Positions 34,295 through 47,500 of a stretch of 64,000 bases of DNA are shown here, one piece after another; positions within the stretch are counted from its first letter, which is position 1; each line of letters opens with the position of its first letter. A program made the translations under genes and the position numbers. The notes under the pieces are model-generated. The model had not been told where the DNA came from, did no database searches, and saw nothing but the letters and a program-made list of their open reading frames with translations. This DNA comes from Neostapfia colusana. Lineage: Eukaryota > Streptophyta > Magnoliopsida > Poales > Poaceae. Location: contig JASWHV010000012.1 in the NCBI GenBank assembly GCA_030760725.1, positions 40,703,652-40,767,651 on the forward strand, read 5' to 3'.

Positions 34295-37200
34295 TGTGGC
34301 GGACCGGAATCCGCTTATCCAGGATCACAGAGGGTGGTGCCGCACGATGCGACACCCGACAGCACACATCATAAGAACACATTGTATTACATAGAAAACC
34401 AACTGAATATGTACGAACTAGTACAAGACCTTAGTTACAAACTAGTATTTGGATTACAAAAGCGAAAGCTAAGTTTATACAACTCACGTCACTGATCTAG
34501 CAAAAGTTGGTTGCCCAGCGCTAGGGCAACCCACACTAGTTGCACTCGTCATCAGCGCGGCGTGTACGGCTCCCACTTAGTCGTGGTCCCCGATGGAGGG
34601 TAACCCTCGCCGGTGGACTCGTACCCCGAGTCCGTGGGATGCTCCTCACCTGAAAAACACTTATAGCAGCAACCGTGAGCACGATGGATCAACAAGACTT
34701 AACCGACTCGCCTAGGCATGAAACTGTACATGTAGTGTACAACGAACATGGGACGGTAACATTGCAGTAAACGGACACGCCTACAAGTTCATCCTTAGTC
34801 ATCTTTTAGCCATAAGTTAACAGTTTATGAATCTGAAATTTAGTAAGCAATATTTGGTGGTACACATGTAGCAATACAAGTTTTATCATAACATCAATAT
34901 TGAATCATCACATTTCATATATTAGCCTACGTCACGACTCAGTGACCAAGTGGTACTCTTCACCGCGAGGGACGGCGAATCGACTCGATATACACCTGCA
35001 GGGAAACCCAAAGAGCACGTCACGTACGCTCACCCATGGAGCTGCACAGAACGCTCACTCAATGTCGTACGGGACAACCATTCACCCAACAGCCCAAACG
35101 TTGAACCGGTCGAACCGAAACGAGTAGGAGGTTCCCTACACAGAGAATCGCTCTATGCCCGTTAGCAGAATTCCACCTTGCTGCCCTCAGCCTACACCTA
35201 TAAATCGGTGCGTTATGCCTCGACGCCCGGAGGTTTAGGATACATCGGTTTACCAGGGCCCATATATCCGATATGCCTTCGGTACGTTCGAACTTGATCA
35301 GCATGGGCCGCAGACGGATTGGTCCTCAATCGACACGGACAGGTCCACGCACACAAGACTTCCTCTTGCTGCGCCCTAGCCCCTGCCTAGTCTCATTTTC
35401 ATTACTAAAGTGGTCTCACATCACTCGAACCAATCCCGTGTGTCCCGAGCCTAAACTCGCGAGTAGATTCCAACTACTCGACTTGTACCGAAGTTCTAGG
35501 AATTATTAAGCATAGCCTATCTACTCGAGGTCTTAGACACTACCCTCACTCTTATAGGAAAAATCTGGTTATGCATTTGGGGTCTCATCCATCCTACACA
35601 TAATGCACATAAATATATCTCACACTAAGTATGTAAACAAAGCAAAACTTTATAAAGTGGGTTCATGCAAACCGGGGCTTGCCTTGTTTGCTGCTGATCA
35701 GTTGTTAGGGCTTCGTCCGGAAGAAGGAAGTCAGGCACTTCCGGAGTTTTTTCGCCTTCAGCGACTACACGTCAACGAGATACTATATGTCAATTCAAAT
35801 GCAATGTTTAGAACTGAATAAGAAATTACTATAACTCTAGCTACCCTCCCCTTTGGTTCTGAAATTTTTATGGTGGCTTGGTAGGGTCCTAACCAGAGTC
35901 TTGACCAAGTTTCATTTGAAACAAAGTTCATTTGAGCTTTGTATAAATGAAAGCCTATTTGGTCAGTAGTAGAGCCTCTAAGGAATTCCAGGGATTTTCA
36001 TGGCGCCAACAATTACTTCCTGTGAACTAGAATTTGAGATGGTCCTAATGGAATTGGTTTCATGTCATTTGAATAATTCTAGAGGAAGTTATGCCCTAAA
36101 CAAGATTTGAGAAAATTTGAAAAATGTTTCTGTACATTTTTCTCTTTCCTCAGGGCAGTTCACTTAATCACCACATTAGGGGGACTAAATGAACTTGGAT
36201 GGGTCTGGAAACTTTACTGTGACTCCAGGATTTTCCAATGAATCTCCCAGCCAAATTTCATAATTTTCCATAAAGTAATTCTCCAGATAAAATTCCTAAC
36301 AGTTTAAATTTAGGGAATTAATTCTGGAAAACCATTAAGTTTCATGAGCTGAAATTTGTGTTGCTGGATAGTACTCAAAGAGATGAATCCAAAAAAATTT
36401 GGTTCACTGGATTTGGACACTTCTAACCAAAGTTATGAATTTCTAAAGTTTGGGCTGATCCCTGAATTATTTTTCTACAGAAAATCGCCTCCCACGCTTA
36501 ACCAGAGACTGACAGCGGGACCCGCCTGTTTAATTTGAACTAACCGCGCTCTCGAGCATGCTTAACTCAGCGGCTGACATGTGGGACCCATGTCTTTGTC
36601 TTCCTCCCGACGCCGCCGCCCCGAGCCGCCGGAGCTCCGGCGAGGTCGGCGTTCCCGGCGACCTAGCTCGCCGGCGACGGTGAGACTTGCCGCCCCCACA
36701 TAACTTTGGACGCTGAGCACGCTGGACATCATGCCGCCGTCGGCTAACCACCGAAGCTCGCCGGCGACGAGCGCTATGTCTCTGTGCAACATCAGCAACG
36801 TGTTCCTGCCCTCCTAACCACCTCCTTCGCGCGCTAATCGCGTCACCACGTTCAGGGAGACCTCGGGAAGCTCGGCATGATCTCGGTTGGAACCGAAACA
36901 GCCGGCGCACCGGACCTCACCGGCGACCCCCTCTTCCCCGAACTGTTCTATGGTGAACCTGTGGTTCCGGCGGTGGTTTCCATTCGGTTTTTGATCGAGG
37001 AGGGGCGCAAGAACCTCTAGACGCTATTTCACAGCTCTGTTCGCCCTCCCACACGATGATCCTCCCGAATTTCTCCTAAACCTAATCGGGTCCGAAATGA
37101 GCTCCCCACCCTAAACTGGGAAATTCTCTGCGCACAAAGGTCGAACCTTGGAACTGTTTGCGTGGTGGCCTCGAGGACAAGCTAGCGCTCCGCTTTTCAA

Positions 37201-38108
37201 TGAACATCGAGGGCAGAGGATGATCGCAGCTCGGTTGGCAAGGGATCGGAACTTGGGCGGCTAGGCGGCGGTTCACTGAAGTGCGTGAAACAGGAGCTCG
37301 CCGGCCGATTTCGTGCCTTTTATAGGCCACTGAGGGCAGTGGAGGGTGCGACACCTGCCGAGCCACCTCCCACGCCGAAGCAGGAGCTGGCCGGCTGAGG
37401 CGGTCAGGCACCGACATCGACAGCGGCTGGCGCGCGCTTCTCGGCCGGATGAGAAAAATCAGCTGAGCAGGCTTCTGGGTTAAGGCTGCTGACAAGTGGG
37501 ACCTCCCCTCTAATTCTTTTTCTAATTTTTCATTTCTGTTTGCACTGAAAATATCCCAGCTACTCACAATTGAATGTGAGACTTAGTCTCCAAGTCATTG
37601 TTTGAATTTGATCTCCTAAATTTGAAATTGGTTTGGCTAGATTTGCTTCACCATTGAACTGAAATTCAAATTCAGTTTTGAATAAATGCAAATTTAGCTC
37701 CCGACAAGATGAGCTCCAATGGAGATGAAAATTGGGGGACTAACTCAGAAATATGTGCTGAGTTTGAATAAGAAGTCAACTTTGAATTCATGTGATGAAA
37801 GTTGCTGCAATTTGAATTTACATTCAAATTGGCCTCTTTTTCAAATGCCTCCAAAAGTGCCGCAAAAAGTATTGGATTTGCATGAACTTTGGCCTGAGCC
37901 TTCCCAAGACTATTTAAGGTCTAGGGGTGAGCTCAACCTTGCATGTTCATGTGTAGAAATCCCACTTTGTGAAAGTTAGGGCTTTCCCCTCTAATCCCCT
38001 TTTTGATGGTGGTTACTTGCTCTTCACAAGTGTGCACAAGATGAGCTGTGGTGTTGTGAGGTAATGAAAATAATCACTTTTGCAAGTCCCTTTTCTTGGG
38101 CTTTTACA
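34295..38108 (-). repeat. LTR shared by E (as 5' LTR) and E2 (as 3' LTR), 3814 bp
   Basis: On the minus strand it starts TGTAAAAGCCC (38108), next to the E2 polypurine tract, and ends GGTCCGCCACA (34295), next to the E primer site. A TATA box lies near 37313-37325. A donor-like CCG|GTGAGG lies near 36913. The GC-rich core (36550-37480) has overlapping frames on the minus strand that I do not accept as genes. Confidence 0.9.
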
Positions 38109-38174
38109 TCCCTCTCCAGTTAAAAGAATCTTGTCCTGAGATTATAAAAGAAGAGGCAGCGATGTAATAGAATC

Positions 38175-40219
38175 TCACCCGTGCTGGGACGTCATGAACT
38201 CCGGGTAGTTTGAGCGAAGGAATTCCTCGCTCTCCCACGTCGCTTCTTCGGCGGTGTGGTTACTCCAGAGTATCTTGTAGAGCCACAACGTTCGGCTACG
38301 CGTGGTCCGAGCCTTCTCATCAATAATTGCCACCGGATATTCCTTATACGTCAAATCCGGTTGCAGCTCGCAGATGTCTTTGGTGGGAACCGTAGCTGTA
38401 TACTTCAGACATTTTCGCAGTTGCAAAACATGGAAAACGTCGTGAACACGAGCAAGAGATGCCGGCAGTTCCAGTCTATATGCCACTGGTCCACACTTCT
38501 CGGTGATGGCATAGGGTTCAATGAATCGGTGAGCTAGTTTCCCCTTCACGCCGAACCGGTGCACGCCTTTCATCGGAGATACACGGAGGTACACATGCTC
38601 TCCGACGTCAAAGTGCAGCGGTCTACGCCTCTTATCAGCATAGCTTTTCTGCCGGGATTGAGCGGCCTTCAAGTTGGCTTGAATCATCCGAACGCGCTCT
38701 TCATCGTCGTTCACCACATCAACCCCAAATGTGACCCTTTCACCGGACTCGCACCAGTTCAATGGGGTGCGGCATTTACGACCGTAGAGAGCTTCATCTG
38801 GTGCCATCTTGATACTCGCCCGATAGTCGTTATTGTACGAGAATTCCGCCAACGGTAGGTGATCATCCCAGTTCCTACCATGGTGGATGGCACATGCTCT
38901 CAACATGTCTTCCAGTACTTGGTTCACTCTCTCTGATTGGCCATCTGTCTGAGGGTGATAGGCAGAGCTTCTAATCAGCTTAGTACCCAAAGCAGCGTGC
39001 AACTGCTCCCAAAAACGAGATACAAATAGTGCCCCTCGGTCTCAGACTATGTTTTTGGGTACTCCATGCAAGCACAGGATTCTTGCAATATACAACTCCG
39101 CATATCTGTTGGCATGGAAATGTGTATGCACAGGAATGAAGTGAGTCGACTTGGTTAACCGGTCAAGATCACCCAAATTGAGTCATGTTTATTGGAAGTC
39201 AGGGGTAATCCCACAATGAAATCCAGGCTCACATCTTCCCACTTTTATGCTGGGATTTTCAGGGGTTGCCGCAGCCCTGATTTCCTCATATGATCAGCTT
39301 TCACTCATCTACATGTATCACACTCAGATACGTACTTCGCCACTTCCGGCTTCATCCGTGTCCACCAAAATTTCTTTTCCAAATCTTGGTACATTTTGTT
39401 GCTGCCCGGATGAATGGAGTATTTAGACAAGAGAGATTCATCAAGAATTTTCTTCCTCAGCTCCATGTTCCAGGGTACGACTATACGGTCATTGAACCAC
39501 AGCGTCCCCTCATCATCTTTCCGGAAACATTTGATTTCCCCGTTGTCTATCCGTCTCCGGAGATGTGCCATGCCCTTATCAACTTTCTGAGCTGCAATGA
39601 TGTCCTCCCTAATAGTAGGGATGAGAGCAAGGTTGTAGAGTGATCCATATGGAACCAAGTACAAACTCGGCTCTTCCTCCTCCATCGATGTAATGGTGAG
39701 GTTATGGACATGTGATTTCCAACTCAGTGCGTCGGCAACCACATCGCCTTGCCGGGGTGGTAATGGATCTCAATCTCATAATCTTTTATTAGTTCTAATC
39801 ACCTCCTTTGCCTTATATTCAGCTCCTTCTTGGTGAAGACTCTTGTGGTCGGTGTAGAGATGCACCAAATTCCACAGGAGATAGTGCCTCCACATTTTTA
39901 ACGCCAAAACCACAGCAGCAAGCTCAAGATCATGAGTCGGATAGTGCTGCTCATGGTTCCGAAGTTGGCGTGAGCCATATGCGACCACACGTCCTTCCTG
40001 CATCAACACGCAGCCGAGCCCAATACCGGACGCATCACAATACACGTCGAAGGGCTTGGTTTATCCAGTTGAGCTAAGACTGGGGCTGTGGTGAGATGCT
40101 TCACTAATGCTCAGAACGCCCCTTCACATGCCGTGCTCCAAACATATTTTGTTCCCTTCTTCAGCAATTCTTCCATCGGCTTAGCAAGCTTGGAGAAGCT
40201 TGGAATCAATCTCCGATAG
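38175..40219 (-). pseudogene. pol: E2 pol fragment (RT end to chromodomain)
   Basis: A second body of the E family, cut at 40219 inside the RT C-terminal part. RNase H (40045-39776) loses frame after YTDHKSL through a short deletion. The integrase finger region (39742-39305) is followed by frameshifts and a stop near 39045. The catalytic core and chromodomain occupy 39002-38175 (LPLAEFSYNN, ILWSNHTAEEATWE). It keeps the frame that E lost near 29280, so the decay of the two is independent. Confidence 0.9.
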
Positions 40220-41757
40220 CGCGCCTTCCCCTTCGCCGGCAGCGGCGGCACTGCTTCGGATCTTCATTCCCCGACAGACTCACGGCCGGAAACTCGCCGC
40301 TAGCCCCAATTCGACCATGAGGAACTCGTCCCCATGCTCACCGGAGGCCGGCGACGGCTCTAAACCACCGTGTGACATGCGGCAGCTCGGTTTTAACTCC
40401 GGCGACGTCTAGCGCCCTCTCTAGAACTCCAAATCCGAGAGCTTTGGTTATAAAGTATCAGTGGGTCATGGGTATGCTCGACATGGACTCAGTTTTGATC
40501 GGCGATGGCTCTAGGTAGGTTTCCACCGTGCGTCCGGTTGTTCCTGCCATGACCGCCGATCGGAAACCTCAAAATTTGCTGCATCCAATCGGTTTTAAGC
40601 TAGGTCTATGAAGGAAAAATGTGCCCTAACCACTCTAGCTCCTGTGCGTGCAACATGATGAACCGTAACCAAATTTTAAGCTTCAATTTCAAAGATTCTT
40701 ACCCATGGTTAGGTTTTCCCCGTCTGAGAGAAGATCTCAAAATTCTCGAGCTTTGGTGCACGATTTGAGCTGAAACTTGGGGAGGAGCAGTGTGATGATC
40801 TGTGCTCCTCTTGGTACCCTTGATCAATCTTGAAAACCTTCGTGTGGGGCTGTCCACGGGAGTCCGAACGGTGGTGAGGTTCGGTTGCCGCGAGGACGAG
40901 CTGCTCTCGGGTCGGGAAGACCGCAACTCGCTGGGTTTTGCACTGAGGAGGTGTAGGACGAATCCACGGTGCAGTTTTGCAGCTGGTTGAGGCCTTGCAC
41001 GCACGAAATCGCCGGCTCCTGATCAAGACTGAGGCGGTGGCGAGGCCCTGTTCGCTTTTTGCTCGAGGAAGAGGCAGGGTACTGCAGCTCGGGATAGTGG
41101 GCAAACTGGATACACTGAGATGCGAATAGAACGCCGAGCAGGTCGCCAGCGCGAGAGGAGAGCGAGGAGGTGTCCTCCTCGTGAAGCCTCGGTGGCGCCC
41201 GCAGCTGTTTCAGTCGGTTCGAGTGCAGTCTGATCAACAGAAACTTTGGTTGCAAGTTTTCTCTTCTGAATGACAAGTGGGCCCCATTTCCTTTCTCTCT
41301 CAAAATATCTCCAATTTGGCATAGTGCAAACTTCAGTCATGAGGAGCTCAAATTTGAAATCCATTTGGGCAAATTGACAAGGTTTACCTCAGTTTCGATT
41401 TTGGATTCAAATTCCAATTAAATTCAAAGCCCCTTTGGCATACATATCAATGTAACTCAAACTTTCTCAAAATTTGTATTCCCACTAATTCAAACCTGAA
41501 GAATTTGAATATGCCATCTGATTTTTTTAGTTGTCCACTGCAAATAAGAATTTTGAGCCAACAGTTTGAACTCCCTTTTTGAAATGGCCACCTTATCATT
41601 GAAGTGAACAATTTAGTTCAAAGACTGAATTTAAACTCCTATTGTACATGACAATATTCACATGTTTAGAAAAGTTTTTGCAAGTCCCATTTATTGAATT
41701 GAACTCAACTTTATTCACAACTCAAGTTTTCCATTTACAAGTTTTGGGACTTTTACA
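40220..41757 (-). repeat. LTR F, truncated (minus orientation)
   Basis: It starts TGTAAAAGTCCC at 41757 on the minus strand and is collinear with LTRs D and B. It is cut at 40219/40220 against E2. The flank after it begins AATAG within H. GC-rich 40220-41260; no credible ORF. Confidence 0.8.
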
Positions 41758-41865
41758 AATAGAGGGCTGAATAAAGAAGTTTGCATAAAAGATTAACTTG
41801 AGCTAACGGAGGGTCCTTACTTCCAGTTTTTAAGCAACTTTTATAATCCTCGCACAATTTACATC
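41758..41865 (-). repeat. LTR H, left piece
   Basis: It is collinear with the block at about 21680-21790 of LTR B (tttgcataaa, then the ttcagattttcag equivalent) and resumes at 51946 with the CACAATCAAACAAG block. Confidence 0.7.
41861..41865. repeat. Target-site duplication of element C, left copy (ACATC)
   Basis: ACATC directly before TGTAAGGG; repeated at 51941-51945. Confidence 0.9.
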
Positions 41866-42528
41866 TGTAAGGGCCCAAGTTTTTGCACACATTCAAAGTG
41901 TTCATCACACCACACACACCTCATTTGAGGAAAACTTATGAACACATTTGAAGAGCAAGTAAACACCATCAACATAGTCATTAGATGATAAACTCACAAA
42001 ATGCAAAAGTGGTACTTCCCACATGCATCATATAGGGGATGATCATATGAAAAACTCCTACACCTTGCTAGGGATGCTCATTCCAAGTTTCACCAAATCC
42101 AAAACCTTTTGAGGTATTTTTGGGTATAATCAGAAAGAGGCTAGATTGAACTTAAATTCAAATTCAAACTCCTTTCATCCCATGAATTCAAAAGTGGGAT
42201 TCATTTCACACTCAGCACATTTTTGTGAGCTTACACACCAATTTTCACTCCATTTGGAGTTAATCTTGACATGAGCTATTGTGGCTAAATTCAAATCAAA
42301 TTTGAATTTCAGATTCACATTTGATGCAAATTTGATTAAATCAAATCATACATTGAATTATTCAAAGTCAAGTTGCCATTTTGAAATTTGATCAACTCAC
42401 AAAGGGTATTAGGGTCCCTACTGTTTTGAGCAGTGGGAAAATTGAATTTTAGAGGTTACAACTAGGGGTGGGCCCCTCTTGTCAGCCTCACAGTTGAGCA
42501 AACCGACTGCACCACTCGGTGCCCGGTT
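41866..42528 (+). repeat. 5' LTR of C, first 663 bases
   Basis: It matches the start of 48051-51940 up to GCCCGGTT, then leaves it. The downstream 16-base block around GTTGCCCAAGGTAC occurs twice (near 42526 and 42589), as if filler was copied during repair. Confidence 0.85.
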
Positions 42529-42557
42529 GCCCAAGGTACTAGGGGTGAGCTAATCAC

Positions 42558-43160
42558 GTGCGGAGGGAGAGGTACTTGGAGGCAACAGATCCGGGTTGCC
42601 CAAGGTACAATCCCGCGGAGGCAAATCTCAGCCTCCAGTTGATGGCAGGAAGGACGGTGATGGACAGCCAAGCTGTCCACACGGATCAACTTGCCGTGGA
42701 GCTCAAGGAGAGCACCAGCTGTCGAGACCATTTCGAGAGTGCTCACAGCGCACTCCGTAATGTTCTCCTTCTGATGATGAAGAGACTGAACGAACAACAC
42801 AATCAGTTGCGTCGTCTGAAGAAGGCAAAGAAGAAAAGCCGCGTCGACATCACGGCTTTACAGCAGCAAGTGCAGGCCTTGACCCAGAAAAATGAGGTCC
42901 TCACTCAAGAGCATGATGACGCTATTGAGGAGGGGCAGGGCTGCGAAGAGGACTATAACCAGGCCATGAATGAGGTGCATGCTTTGCAAGACCTCGTGCC
43001 TCCGGTAGTGGGCCTACCGATGGTAGGTGTCGTACCCTTGGTTTTGGGTATCCCAGCGATGTGGGAACCTGAACCAGAAGAGGAGGTCATGGACCCGGAG
43101 CCATCAGCAGAGGTAGCGGAGGAGGATGACCCACAGGAGGTCGAGTTCTACTCCGAGTAG
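42558..43160 (+). CDS. Leader ORF of element C (N-terminus probably lost)
   Basis: A 200-codon open frame in the same place as the leader ORFs of A and G. Residues about 80-145 form a strong coiled coil (many Leu/Gln/Lys heptads, RRLKKAKKKSR basic patch), followed by a hydrophobic Pro/Val stretch and an acidic tail (170-200). No H3-like start is visible, but the deletion that removed the primer site lies just upstream, so the original start may be gone. The ATG at 42558 is only the first in frame. Relation to the A and G proteins rests on position and architecture; I find no clear residue match. Function unknown. Confidence 0.55.
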   Translation: MRRERYLEATDPGCPRYNPAEANLSLQLMAGRTVMDSQAVHTDQLAVELKESTSCRDHFESAHSALRNVLLLMMKRLNEQHNQLRRLKKAKKKSRVDITALQQQVQALTQKNEVLTQEHDDAIEEGQGCEEDYNQAMNEVHALQDLVPPVVGLPMVGVVPLVLGIPAMWEPEPEEEVMDPEPSAEVAEEDDPQEVEFYSE

Positions 43161-43431
43161 TGAGTTATCGTTGCCAAGTAGGGCAGCGAAGGTGGCGTGT
43201 AAAAACTTTTGTAATCGGTGACATGTCGTGTGGACAGTAGTATGTGTAAAGGTAGTGACGACATGAGCACGACTTCTTGGGGACCTGAGAATAATGTATC
43301 TTGTATAAAGTTTATGATTTATCAATATATGCGAACATTGTGCAATTTTATTCAAGTGTCACTGCCATATCTACTGTTTTCTATGGAATTTTAAGAATGA
43401 CGCGCTGATCGCTGCTGTTTTGAATTTCAGA
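43161..43431 (+). other. Spacer before gag of C, with candidate splice acceptor
   Basis: No ORF. It ends CTGATC (branch-point-like), GCTGCTGTTTTGAATTTCAG with AG at 43429-43430, one base before the gag ATG. Confidence 0.5.
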
Positions 43432-44504
43432 ATGACTCGCACTCGTGCCAACCTGGAGGTTGGGGGTTCTAGTCAGGGGGGAGATGCCTCCCAACAGCCT
43501 CCTGAGGCTTCCTCAGGACAGCAACAGCAGCAAAAGCAACAACCGCCACCGCCATCACCAACGGTTACATTAGCCGACATCGTTGCGGCCATGGCGGGCT
43601 CACATCAGCAGCACACGGAGTTTCTGCAAACTCTTATTGCAAATACATCTCGACTAGAGAGGCATCAAGATCGAGAGGAGCACCAATAAAGCTCCTACTC
43701 CGACTTTCTGGCTACTCATCCCATGGTATTCTCAAGGGCTGATGAACCCCTCGATGCAGACAACTGGCTCCGCACGATGGAGATGAAATTCGGGCTGCTC
43801 CATGTGAGTGAGCAGCGCAAGACTCAGTTCGCGGCCCAGCAGCTTCAATGGTCTGCGAGCGCTTGGTGGGCAAACTTCTGTGCCTCGCAACCCACCGAGC
43901 GAGTAATGACCTAGGCGGAGTTCTGGATGGCCTTCAGGGCCTATCACATACCGCCGGGTCTAATGAAAAGGAAGACGCAGGAGTTCCTTCGCCTGCAGCA
44001 AGGCAGCAGGAACGCGATGGAATACTCCAGGGCGTTCAACAATCTCGCGCTCTACGCTTCATATCACGCTGATACCGATGAGAAGCGGCGGGATCACTTT
44101 TACCAGGGGCTTAATCCGCTCCTGAAGGACAAGCTGGCAATGTTCAATCGCGGCAGCCTCAACGACATTAGTGATGCTGCGATTGTTCAGGAGGACTCCG
44201 GTAAGGAGTTAGCAGCAGCGGAGATGAAGCAAAGCACGCTGCGGAGCAGCGGAGAGGGAGGTGGTCCTCCCCAAAATACCGGATGGTGTATAGCTCACCA
44301 TCGGGTCAACGCTGGCAGCCACCACAGCGACCGATGCAATTCCTCGGTCAGCCATATTCTCCACCGGTGTTACGGCCGGCATTACCAGCACCACCTCCGC
44401 AGCGACAACAGCAGAAGCGGGCGATGCCGCGTGCGTTTGCACCTCAGCAGCGCATGCCGGGCTTTCGTCCTCCAAGCACGGAGAAGACATCAACAATATG
44501 TTAG
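43432..44504 (+). pseudogene. gag: Gag of element C, broken
   Basis: It starts MTRTRANLEVGG. Gag marks (EPLDADNWL, YHIPPG, EFLRLQQG) are clear. Stops lie at 43687-43689 and 43912-43914, a frameshift near 44273, and a stop at 44502-44504 that falls inside the CCHC knuckle between its first two Cys. Confidence 0.92.
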
Positions 44505-47500
44505 AAATGCGGTCTCCAAGGGCACTTCGCCAACAACTGCCCTTAGAGGAAAGGCGGCGGAGTGGCACCACAGTTTCCGGGGAGGAATCAGCCCCGAAAC
44601 CCCATTAATGCGCGGCGGGCAAATCCTAAGCCCAGCACTGTCCACCAACTCGCCATAGAGGACGTGCCGGAGGGGGAGCCAATCCTTGCGGGTATGTTCC
44701 AACTCCACCAGCATCCCGCCATAGTGTTATTTGATTCATGCGCCAAACATAGTTTCATTAGCCAAGCTTTTATGGCTAAATACAGGTTGCAAATACTACC
44801 CACCGATAGTTCTTACTTGATTTGTTCACCGGGTAGGAAAATTTCAGCAAGCATGATGGTTCCAAACGCGCAATTATGCTTAGGGGGTAGAGTATACCCT
44901 ACGTCTCTCATAGTTTTAGAGGGACAAAAGGTCGATGTCGTCATAGGGATGTCATGGTTAACCCTCTACGGCGCTGTTTTAGACACCGTCCTCCGAGTCC
45001 TGCATTTGCACTCAGAAGTGCACGAGTCTCACTCAGTATTTCTGGACAGTCCAAAAATAAAGCTTCCAAGTGTATACCAATCCAGCACCATCAGATTGGA
45101 AGACATTCCACTGGTCCGTGAGTTCCCAGACGTGTTCCCGGATGATTTACCGGGGATGCCGCCCGACCGAGAAGTAGAGTTCAAGATTGAACTTGCACTG
45201 GGAACTAGGCCAATATACCGAAGGCTGTACAAGATGGCACCAAAGGAGTTGGTGGAATTAAAAACACAGTTGACGGACCTGCTGGAGAAGGGTTTTATTA
45301 GGCCGAGCTCCTCGCCATGGGGCTGTTTGGCATTATTTGTGAAGAAGAAGGATGAGACTTTGCGGCTTTGTGTGGACTATCGTCCACTAAACGCCGTGAC
45401 TATCAACAACAAGTACCTGTTGCCACGGATCAACATGTTGTTTGATCAGTTGGTCAAAGCAAAGATCTTTTCTAAGATGGACTCAAGATCTGGGTACCAT
45501 CAGATTAAGACACGGGCTGAGGATATACCGAAGACGGCTTTCTCGACGAGGTACGGGCTTTATGAGTACCTGGTCATGTCTTTCAGCCTCACCAACGCCC
45601 CAGCTCATTTCATGTACTTGATGAACTCGGTATTCATGCCGGAGATGGACAAGTTTGTCGTGGTATTCAACAACGACATATTGGTATATTCCAAGTCAGA
45701 GGAAGAGCACACAAAGCACCTGCGTGTAGTCTTGCAAAGGGTGCAGGATCACGAGCTATACGCGAAATTCGGCAAGTGCGAATTCTGGATAACGCAAGTG
45801 CCTTTTCTCGGGCATATTATCTCAGCGGAGGGCATTGCTGTAGACCCGAGTAAGATCACACAAGTGCTGAATTGGAAGTCCCCGAGAACTGTTCACGAGG
45901 TACAGAGTTTCCTCGGACTCACGGGATATTATCGGAGGTTCATTCCGAACTTCTCAAAGATTGCCAAGACTATGACTGAGCTGCTGAAGAAGGCTAACAA
46001 ATATGTTTGGAGTCCAGCATGTGAAGCAGCATTCAAGGCATTAATGAAGTACCTAATAGCAGCACCAGTTTTGGTGCAGCCAGACACAACAAAACCGTTC
46101 GATGTGTACTGCGATGCATCTAGCATTGGGCTCGGATATGTGCTGATGCAAGACCGAAGGGTGGTCACGTATGGATCACGGAAGCTCAGGAACCATGAGC
46201 AAAATTATCCAACTCATGACTTGGAGCTCGCTGCCGTGGTACTCGCATTAAAAATGTGAAGGCACTACCTACTCGGTAACCTCGTGCATTTATATACCGA
46301 CCACAAAAGCCTCAAGTACATATTCACTCAGAAGGAGCTGAACATAAGGCTGTGAAGATGGTTGGAGTTGATAAAGGATTACGGAATTGAGATCCATTAT
46401 CACCCCGACAAGGCAAATGTAGTGGCGGATGCGCTGAGTCGCAAGTCACACCTCAACAATCGGACCCTCACACCGTTGCAAGAGAGCGAGCCACCATTGC
46501 ATGTGATTCCACATGGAGATCTCTACAACTTAGTTTTGATCCCCACCATCCGTGAAGAAATAGCAGCAGCTCAGAAACATGACAAGGTCATGTCGCATTT
46601 GCGGAGACGTGTAGACATTGGGGAGCTGAAGTGTTTCCAGAAATACAGAGATGGCGTCCAATGGTTCAAGGACCGGATCGTCGTACCCTGTAATCCAGAG
46701 TTGCAGAAGAAAATCTTTGATTAGGCCCACATGTCAAAGTTTTCTATTCACCCCGGCAGCAACAAGATGTATCAAGAACTCAGAAACAAGTTTTTGTGGA
46801 CACGGATGAAGCGGGAGATCGCAAAGTACATGTCCGAGTGTGATACATGCCGAAGGGTGAAGGCAGACCACATGAGAAAACCGGGACTGCTACAACCACT
46901 GGGCGTTCCTGCCTGGAAATGGGAGGATGTGGACTTCATCGTCGGTTTACCCACCACATTTCAGAAACATGATTCCGTGTGGGTGATCATCGACCGGATC
47001 ACCAAAGTTGCTCATTTTATCCCAGTCAATACCAACTACAACGCCAAGAAGTATGCCAAATTGTACATCTCACGGATCCTATGCTTGTACGGCGTACCCC
47101 GCACCATCATCTCGGATCGGAGCACTTTATTTGTGTCTCGGTTTTGGGAGCAGCCACATGCTTCTTTGGGGACGAAACTGATCCGTAGTTCAGCGTACCA
47201 CCCGCAGACGGACGGGCAGACCGAGCGGGTAAATCAGATTTTAGAAGATATGCTACGAGCTTGCGCTATCAACCACGGTAAGAATTGGGATGATCACTTA
47301 CCGTTGGCCGAGTTCTCGTACAATAATGGGTACCAAGCCAGCATCAAGATGGCTCCCTATGAGGCGCTATAAGGGAGAAAATACCGCACACCGCTGAATT
47401 GGTGTGAGTCTTGCGAAAGGGTCAGCTTTAGGATTGATCTTGTCAACAATGCGGAGGAAAAATATCGGCTGATTCAAGCGAACCTAAAAGCCGCCCAATC

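Noticed and set aside
36530..36910. 126-residue Arg-rich minus-strand frame in LTR E
   Set aside because: Arg/Gly-rich composition is what GC-rich DNA gives by chance; no motif.
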